Positions 56,765 through 64,000 of a DNA stretch of 64,000 bases are shown here, piece by piece. Within the stretch, counting starts at the first letter, position 1. Each line of letters opens with the position of its first letter. The notes under the pieces were generated by a model. The model was given only the letters and a program-made list of their open reading frames with translations. It did not search any database and had not been told where the DNA came from. The translations under genes and the position numbers were made by a program. Source of the stretch: Hydnum rufescens UP504 (Eukaryota > Basidiomycota > Agaricomycetes > Cantharellales > Hydnaceae); the NCBI GenBank assembly GCA_014904985.1, contig MU128982.1, forward strand, positions 177,560-241,559. The letters run 5' to 3'.

Positions 56765-58617
56765 ATGCTGGTGTCATGGCGCGCACTTGGGCGTTCCACG
56801 GTCGTCCACTCCCGGCGCTTGGCCTTATCTGCATCGCAACCGCGTCCCTACGCCTTTCATGTTGGGGTCGGCTTCATGGGAAAGCCAGAGGGCGATGAGT
56901 TGCGGCATCCCTATATAAGCAGGCCGTTCCCACCGACGCACCCCGTCATTCCATTCAGGGAGAGGATGCTCGCGTGGAAGAAGGATTCCGTATCTGGCTC
57001 AGCAGGACAAGACTTTTTTTATGTCCAGGAGGTGTGTGGATTCGTGCCGTTTCCACTAGCGTGCATAATCCACCCCTTACATTATGTGTCGTGTGCAGAT
57101 GATCAACCATTCGGTGGAGCTATTCATCTTATGGGAGATTGTGCAGTACCTAAATTTTTATTTGAACTGCAGGGACTCTCGATTGGGATCGCTGATGGTG
57201 TCGGTGGTATAGTGTTTCTATTTCCCCATCTCCGCGCCCATTTCCAATCACGCAATGTGAAATATCAGGATGGGAGGAATTTCTAGATCCCTTCTCTATT
57301 TTCTCAAGCCCTCATGTGCTATGCCTCTCACGCGGCAAGCACAAATTGGCCAAGCGAGCCACATCGGGATCCACTTACCGACGAGGACACGCCACTTCTT
57401 GTGGGGATTGAGCTCTCACCAACAGATATCATGGGCCGTGCGTTTAAGGTGAGTGCTCCTCTTCCATATCTATCTCGCTGTGAAATAACGAATGAGGCGC
57501 CTGGCGTCTACTTCGTGTTCAGACCGTTCTACGAGATCCCGACGTTATAGGTGGTGAGTACTTCCCGTTATTAGTCCGGTTCCAATTGGGGCCACGAAGC
57601 CCACACCACTTGCAGGGGCGAGCACTGCGTGTATTATCAATCTCGATGCGACATCTGGCAGATTAAAAGCGGCCAAGTTAGTCGGCATGATTACTACTCT
57701 TCCCAATGACAATACCTTTAATCTCCTCTCTTACGACGCAGCATAGGAGATTCTGGTTTCTACGTGATTCGGGGATCAAACATTGTCCATGCTCAACCCC
57801 CACAAACGCACTACTTTAATTGTCCCTTGTGCGTTGCTTTGCCCGTAAGGCTTCCTTTCTCGGATTGTGCTGACGATAGGGCATCCCGCACCGTCCTGAT
57901 GTCCTGTCATAGTCAACTGACGAAACTCCCCCCTAATTTCTCCGAGAGCTGGGACACACAACCTGATCATGCAAGCACATATACGATGACTTTACGTCAT
58001 GGAGATATAATAATTGCATACGTGAGAAACATTTTCATGTCCATCTATTACAGTTGTCGAGCGATTATCCCAGACATTTCTTGCGCCTTCTACCTCCTTT
58101 TACCCCATGCTCACCTCCCGCTTGTGATAGACGGATGGTCTGTCGGATAATGTGTTACCGGCGGAAGTGACGGCATATACAGCCTCGATTATGCGGAGAT
58201 CGCAGTCGGATCAGCAGAAAGCACAATATCTGGCTGATTTTCTTACCCTATACGCACGGTGCGTTTCGTTCTTTATTTGAAATGACACTAGTCCTGAAAT
58301 CGTGGTTGGGTTGGCGTCTTGCTGAATAGACGATGCATGTATGATTTCGGACGACTTTCTCCATTTGGGTTAGACTGGGCCAAGCACTACCGAGAACGGG
58401 TGGCGTCTGGTGGTGTATGTGGTTCTTCACTTTGGAGCACAGAGTCTTTTGAACCCTGACACTTGTTTGTTTCTTGTTGGTAGAAGGTGGATGAGTAAGT
58501 TTTTTTTTTTTCCCCTTTCGAAGCTTGGGTCCAAATATTATGTTCCCACCTAGCGTCACGGTAGTCGTTGTTGTTGTTCAAGGTGAGGGCCATGATCCTC
58601 GGGTGACTTTTCCCTAA
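56765..58617 (+). CDS. PTC7: PTC7-type PP2C phosphatase
   Basis: Metal-dependent Ser/Thr phosphatase, known in yeast for mitochondrial regulation of coenzyme Q synthesis. ATG 56765; the Arg/Ser-rich start (MLVSWRALGRSTVVHSRRLA) fits a mitochondrial presequence. Exon 1 ends GQDFFYVQE; a 15-nt exon (57,099-57,113, MINHS) joins it to GLSIGIADGVGGW (metal-binding Asp). Then WPSEPHRDPL, STACIINLDATSGRLKAANI, GDSGFYVIRGSNIVHAQPPQ, THYFNCPL, TYTMTLRHGDIIIAYTDGLS (Asp-Gly), SPFGLDWAKHYRERV and KVDDVTVVVVVVQGEG (last Asp), stop at 58,615-58,617. One frame correction (CCC for CC) near 57,290. About ten exons. Confidence 0.88.
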
Positions 58618-58948
58618 CCTTCATGGAGGGTCTGACTTGCGCTGCGATAGAAGAGACATAGGCTACTACGGTCTCAAATCTCTTCCAGCGTATTTGTCTT
58701 GCACAGTTGTTTTCGGTGTTTTCATATCTTCGGACACGCTTTCTGGGCATTATCATCATTTACACACTCAGTATTGCTACTACATCCTTATCGTTCTTGC
58801 ATATTATAATCTCATTAATGGAGGTAGGGGATGTGATCTCCATTCCCGCACCCAGCATTGTATGCCTATTTATCAATATTAGTGTGAGGCAGATCAAGTG
58901 AATTTGTGCTCACCCTTGTTGTCATTTGTTTAATGGCCTGAGAACTCA

Positions 58949-59593
58949 TCATAACTTTAGTGAATCCGAGTCAAGTGGTGTCAGATACGTACAGTGGTGT
59001 GGTCCACCATCCTGTCGAAGCGATCTAGTATCCTCTGCACCGAGTGTTGAAGAGGTAGGAAGTGGTCGGCAATAAATGTCTCCATCCACGGAGGAGCGGC
59101 CACTGTAAGGATGAGATATGAACTTAGTTTCTTGAGCACTCGGAAAAGTAATACTCACTTGGTGGATGGACTGTCGACGCGATGGATATTTTGTATGCCT
59201 CAGCGCTGAGGATCTCGTCCGGGGTCGCCATTCCAGGATCGGCGAGTGGAACAGCTGGAAGATGGAGTAAGACATCAAGAGGGATACAGTTTGGCTATTG
59301 CGGAGGCGCACTTCATATTGGGCAGCAGTTGAAAAATGCTGGAGTGGGGTTTCAAATGGATCAAAAAGAGGGGGGGGGATCCCAGCAGAGTTTCCTGGAG
59401 CGGGGCCAATGTCCATCGTCAGTGGGGAGGATACGTGAAGAAACGATACCCTATATACGCGAAGGTCTGACCCTATTTGGATCCGGCTCCCGCCCATTCT
59501 TATTGGGATGTCTGATCCTCCCCGATCCCCCTTGCTTCTCAACTCGATCTTACTTGATTTTCGTATCACGAAACATGATTTTTCCTCACTCAT
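58949..59593 (-). CDS. Hypothetical mushroom protein, partly helical
   Basis: A likely start is the internal ATG near 59,417 (MDIGPAPGNSAGIPPPLFDP). The following frame contains FSTAAQYEVRLRNSQTVSLL, and near 59,240-59,165 another frame reads ATPDEILSAEAYKISIAS before a GTGAGT donor; the next exon (59,100-59,000) gives APPWMETFIADHFLPLQHSV and a helix with RILDRFDRMVDHTT. The last part resembles the PPW...L helical proteins common in mushrooms, whose role is unknown. The exon structure is uncertain. Confidence 0.35.
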   Translation of the reverse strand: MSEEKSCFVIRKSSKIELRSKGDRGGSDIPIRMGGSRIQIGSDLRVYRVSFLHVSSPLTMDIGPAPGNSAGIPPPLFDPFETPLQHFSTAAQYEVRLRNSQTVSLLMSYSIFQLFHSPILEWRPRTRSSALRHTKYPSRRQSIHQVSITFPSAQETKFISHPYSGRSSVDGDIYCRPLPTSSTLGAEDTRSLRQDGGPHHCTYLTPLDSDSLKL

Positions 59594-59637
59594 CCGTCTC
59601 CGTCAATTCTGTAGTGTATCAAAGGTACTGGAATAGA

Positions 59638-59768
59638 CTCAGTCTCGTGTAAGAGCACTGATATTATAAGTATCTACCTGGAATAGACTATATACAGATA
59701 AGTAAGGGATATGGCCCGGAATGGCGTCTAAACACTAGGCTTACCTCAGTCTCGTGTAAGAGCACTGA
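59638..59768. repeat. 24-nt direct repeat pair
   Basis: The same 24 bases (starting CTCAGTCTCGTGTAAGAG) occur at 59,638-59,661 and 59,745-59,768, 107 bases apart; the first is preceded by GGAATAGACT, which recurs at about 59,681. No coding sequence around it. Confidence 0.85.
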
Positions 59769-59929
59769 GGGAAGCCATTCGGGAACGCCCGAGGATCTAT
59801 ACAGCAGGAGCGGTCTGTACTAGAAAGGAAATACCATATATGGTAACCTCTATTCTTGATTACTAACATAGTGAACGTTGTCGTGATGGCGAGGGGAATT
59901 AACGCAAGCATACCAAACGAGCTGCTCAC

Positions 59930-61944
59930 TGCTTGTCAGCTCAGCTATAGGATGTTTCCTCCCAAAAGGGTGTGCAAATTCTATGCGACTCCGCTAACAG
60001 AAGAATCATCTGATCTGTGTATACATTCTACTTGAGAGTTGAAACTTCATTTACAGTACCCATCGGTTCTAATGAATTCGATTGCTCTGGCATCCATTCC
60101 TTTCCCAGTCCCCCCTCCTCTCTTTCCCCATCATGGAGATAATGAAGGGCCTCCTACTCAACGTCTCTGGTGACTCGTTCTTCGGCAGCCTTCTGACCAC
60201 TTTGCCACTCTCCTCTGGTCTTGAGGATGACCCCGAGTCAGTGCTTTCGTGGGCCCCTAGAGAGAAGAATGAATAGAGCCAATTCTCAGGGGAGAAAATC
60301 TTCCACACCAGGAAGTATGCGGGGGCTAATGGATTCAAATCAGACATTCTAAATTTGATTACTGTAATGGGGAAAGGAGACAGCCATAAACCGGGGCCGT
60401 CTTTTCCCCGGGGTTCCAAATGCCACGGCACTTTATACGGACCGGGGCGACATCCTCGGGCCTCGGCGACGTTCCAAATAACCAGACGCCATCATACCAC
60501 TAATTAGATTGGGTGTCACCTTGAACAGATTTCAGAGTGGATAGGTATGACACGAACCAAGCTGTGTTGGGCGGTTGATTTGGGAGGCTGCCGGGACGAG
60601 GGTGGTGGATCTGATATGTATTCGGAGATCAGTTTGGAGATCATAGATGCATGCCGTGCCGATGAGGAATTCCTACACATTCAATCATTGACTTGGCTGA
60701 AGGACACAGGCATAAACAAAGCAAACGATATGTACGTTTCGATAATCGAGATGACACCACCAAATACGCATGGATAGGTGTAACGCGGTGACAACTGAAG
60801 TCTGCTACCTACTCGCCCAGACCACAGGTAATCAGGATTCTGTGACGGACACATGACTTTTCACAGCAATCTTGCGTGCCCGGCCGGACAACCGGGTGAT
60901 GCCACTCGAGTTCGCACTTCTGTTGGATAGTTGCCATTTTCCGCGCCGCATGATCGACATGCCGCTTGACCATCGCATCATATGCTTTGCATAGAGCACC
61001 CCACCAATCGCATGACCGGACGTCGTCGGATGCGGCAGTGGCACGTCGTACGGGAAGAGGGATATTTCGAAGACAATGTTGTGGGAGAGCGACATTGCCC
61101 TTCATACCACAGGGATTTAAAAAGAAAACAGATGAAATGGGCTGCCGGGCACAAAAACAATTGAAGCAGGAGGTTCGAGCGAGGGACTCACGAACACCCA
61201 ACTTATCACTCATACGAGGATGCTTTCCACACTATCCTCTTCTTGGCGGGAGACAAGGCCCCATCCGCACCCTCCCGACTGCGAGAACAGGCAGTGGTCT
61301 CCGAGCAGTACCCTCAGTGCGGGTCCCACCATACAGTGGGCCGGGGTCAAATTATTCCGCGTGGGACCCCAGTTCGAGGGCACATTAGCGGAGGTACGGT
61401 ACCGATAATGAATCCAGGAGCTCATGTAAAGGGGCGGGAGCAATAGTGACCCACGGGGTTAGAGTCCTTAAAGTGTCACCAAGCAAGACTGGCCACAGAG
61501 AGTTCCTCGCTTCCCCAGCACCCAAGTGCCAACGGAACAGGTTCGAAAATTGGTGCAAAAACCCGTAACAAATGTTGATCCCTGTTCAGATTGACTAGAG
61601 TAAAATGACTGACCGAGCTTGTCCAGGACGGGCACCCTGTCATTACGTCAGCAGTTTTCCTAATAATGAAGATCGGTAGTCCACCTCATGGAGCATGGGA
61701 CTGACGGCTCCGAAAACGCATCTTTGGCATTTTCGAACTAGCCGACGGTGCCACTCGTTAATTTCTGAAAGAGCAGTACATAATAGCTGCCCGATTTTTG
61801 ATGGGTACCTGGAGCTTCTCAACAAGGCCTGCCCCGTGATCCCAACTTGATCTCCGCCTCCTCCCCACGTGCGTCCTAGTCGATCACACTACCGTCTATC
61901 ATCTTTAAACGTCTAAGCAATCCATCAGTTACAGCTCGTACATC
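59930..61944. other. Gene-poor region
   Basis: Small frames (60,547-60,777 plus, 76 residues, with MYSEISLEIIDACRADEEFL; 61,213-60,809 minus, 134 residues, Cys-rich) lack family features and splice support. A GTGGGTCACTATTG-like and CCCACGGGG sequence lies near 61,450. I see no gene I can defend. Confidence 0.4.
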
Positions 61945-64000
61945 ATGGCATCTAAAGACCCACCGAGCTCAGCGGACGTGCGCACAGTGTACATTTCAGG
62001 TATGCCGTCTACTTCCAGTCTAGCAATTCACATCTAACTAACCTGTTTGGCCCTCGCGATAGATGCCAAATGCAAAAGCCATCTTCTACATACGTCGAAA
62101 CGATATCGCCTTCACTTCACCATTGAGCCTCCCGATATCGTCACTGGACTTCGTTCGCCCAAGTCGGAGTACATCGAGGCAAAACAAGATGCCGTGATGT
62201 GGAAGGATCCCTTCGGGGATAAGTTGTAGGTCTCCTTCAGGCACTCATGCCTCGTTGCCCTTCATTCACATTCTCCTGACAGCACGCTGAATCTGACACC
62301 TATCAAAGGCAGAGTGGCTATAGAGTTGCGCATGCACCGGTTTGGACGTTCGGGGCGGATCGTTGCATCGTGTAGTTTGGATCTCTCCTCCGCGGGAGAT
62401 AAAGGTGAACCAGCTCATATTCGTGTGAAGAGAGGGCCGCGCTCACCTTTATCCCTGTAGAGATACACCTCGATTTGAAAGATGACGCGAACGACATATT
62501 CGGAGACTTGACAATATGTGTGGCATCCTCTCTCGTATCCACTAGTGAGGCTGCCGAGCAGCTAGGCCCTGGACTACCGGCTGTCAACGATCTCGTATCC
62601 ACTGGCGAGGCTGTTCAGAATGCCAGCCAGGCCGCCGAGCAGTTGGATCCCGCACTACCGACTGTCGACGATCTCGTATCCGCCGTTGAGTCTGTCCAGA
62701 ATGCCAGCCAGGCTGCCGAGCAGCTAGGTCCTGGACTACCGGCTGTCAAGGATGCCATTCAAGCGATTTCCCCGCTTACAACAGAAATCACAGCCCAGTT
62801 CAATGCCTGGCAGCCCTTGCTGAGTCGCCTCGGCGCACTTGTGAAAGTTGCCGATGCGGTCGCCGAGGCATGTTTCATTCTGGATTACCTGGGCTCTGCG
62901 ACCACTAAGAACTATTTGCAAAACAGGTTCACCCCTGGATCAAGTTAGCATGGGGTGTCGTCTCAGCAGCATATAAGGTACGACAAGATTCAAGTTTTGT
63001 GTGTGGATGCTCTGACTAGTGTTTCATTAGATCCCTGCCGTCCAGAGTGACCGAGATGCGAAAGTGATGGATTTAGTGCAGACTATGACGGATAGCTGTT
63101 CCTTTGCCGAAGAAGGCGAGGAATTGAAGAAACGCTCGAAAAGAGATCAAGAGATCATCAACCAAATACTGCACCAAGTAATGGAGTGCGCCAATTTCAT
63201 TCGGGACTATTGCAGGGACAAGTCCTTCGGTATGTAGGATCCTGCATGTTCTACATACTACAAGACTAATCTGTGTGAGCCCCAGTCAAACGCACTGTGA
63301 AGTACATGGTTTCTCTTGTGGACGCACAGATCGATGAATACAAGGGGACCCTTGAGACTCTCCGACGTAATCTGATTGATCATGCGAATATACAGTGCTC
63401 CGTGATTACGCATCGGGTCTTAGACGTCGTGACCGAAGTCCGTAAGTGCTTCTTGTATATGTCTTCGGTCGAAATCCGTGTTCTAAGATGGTCCACAGGG
63501 GATCTTCAGGTGCTCAGCGAAATAAAATACGCGCCGGAGGCCCATCACCCTCTGGATAAAGCGTGCTTACCAGGCACACGTACCCAGATCATCGATGCCG
63601 TTGTGCATTGGGCTGTTGGAGCGGATACACCGGCGGTTGATTCGAGCGGCTCAATTCCATTGAGCTCTAAGGAATCGTCTCGTGTCCTTTGGTTGTGTGG
63701 TCTGGCGGGTGCGGGGAAATCGTCGATCCTTCGCTCATGCGCGAAACGCGTTTCCAACCTTAAACGCATGGGGTCGTACTACGGCTTTGACAAAAATAAA
63801 CCCCTCGCGAACCTGACGAACCTGTTCAGTACGATCGCTCGAGATCTCGCTGACCTCGATAACTCCCGGAAGCAGCGCCTTGTCGATGCTGTCAAGAACG
63901 ACACTGCGATACGCACAACCCTTGACTGCACATTGCAGTTCGAACACTTTATCATTGGATCATTCGAGGATGATAGAGCTGTGGGGGAGACCGTTGTCTT
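61945..64000 (+). CDS. NACHT-domain NLR-like protein (5' part, cut by window)
   Basis: STAND-type NTPase of the fungal NLR class, thought to act in non-self recognition and cell death. ATG 61945. Exons 61945-61999, 62063-62225, 62283-62404 and 62461-62976 encode a beta-rich C2-like N-terminus (RYRLHFTIEPPDIV, GRVAIELRMHRFGRSGRIVA, EIHLDLKDD), three 27-residue repeats, then VHPWIKLAWGVVSAAYK after restoring one A near 62,922. Exons 63031-63229 and 63286-63441 are helical (IINQILHQVMECANFIRDYC, VSLVDAQIDEYKGTLETL). The exon from 63,499 has CLPGTRTQIIDAVVHWA and the Walker A VLWLCGLAGAGKSSILRSCA, then YYGFDKNKPLANLTNLFSTI. Walker B and the C-terminal repeats lie beyond 64,000. Confidence 0.88.
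62530..62756 (+). repeat. 81-nt tandem repeats inside the NLR gene
   Basis: Units with CTCGTATCC, GAGGCTGTTCAGAATGCCAG, GCCGAGCAG and CCCGGACTACC-like segments repeat two full times plus a partial first copy, encoding LVSTGEAVQNASQAAEQLDP-type 27-residue repeats. The near-identity of the copies suggests active length variation. Confidence 0.8.

Noticed and set aside
60809..61213. Cys-rich 134-residue minus-strand frame as a secreted effector
   Set aside because: No signal peptide, cysteines not in a known spacing, and no splice or promoter support.
12000..62930. Programmed ribosomal frameshifting in the conserved genes
   Set aside because: Shifts occur in both directions, at different sequences, without slippery heptamers or shared structures; indel errors are simpler.

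Overview
The window looks like nuclear DNA of an agaricomycete (basidiomycete mushroom-type fungus). Genes are dense and intron-rich, with introns of about 45-65 nt with GT-AG ends. Recognisable products are of fungal type: a bifunctional ADE5,7 purine enzyme, GPD1, a Trf4/5 poly(A) polymerase, PTC7, an ACS-family permease, a P450, a DUF2235 hydrolase, an HNH protein with the agaric AHIFPQ motif and a NACHT-type NLR. The species cannot be named from sequence alone.

Layout. 1-11,000 is AT-rich and repeat-derived: an LTR-like sequence, a Ty3/gypsy chromodomain tail, a decayed coiled-coil/Cys gene, four related ~0.85-0.95 kb LTR-like copies in mixed orientation (two carrying arrays of TGACTCA), long foldback hairpins and one tRNA-like gene. 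11,000-35,000 is ordinary gene space: DUF2235 (+), HNH (+), a membrane coiled-coil protein (+), TRF4 (-), a tiny protein (-), GPD1 (+), an ankyrin-CCCH protein (+), ADE5,7 (-) and a class II aldolase (-). An MFS permease (-) lies at 36.2-38.7 kb. 38.9-52.6 kb is a head-to-tail array of seven paralogues on the minus strand, alternating between two subtypes. I do not recognise the whole protein, but its N-terminal third resembles the helical MLKL-NTD-like adaptor domain of mushroom NLR-type proteins. 53.6-58.6 kb holds a P450 (-) and PTC7 (+). 58.6-61.9 kb is poor in genes. An NLR with a C2-like N-terminus, 27-residue repeats and a NACHT Walker A starts at 61,945 and runs off the window.

How the genes relate. 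Most are unrelated housekeeping or secondary genes (purine synthesis, glycerol metabolism, RNA surveillance, mitochondrial phosphatase). The MLKL-like array and the NACHT NLR, about 9 kb apart, are the only pair suggesting a shared theme (fungal innate immunity or self/non-self recognition); this is inference.

Data caution. Almost every conserved gene needs one or more single-base frame corrections, mostly in short homopolymers. Because several of these are normally essential or housekeeping genes, unpolished long-read sequence is the simplest explanation, and 'pseudogene' is not safe for any single case. Exon borders below were derived by eye from reading frames and splice signals.
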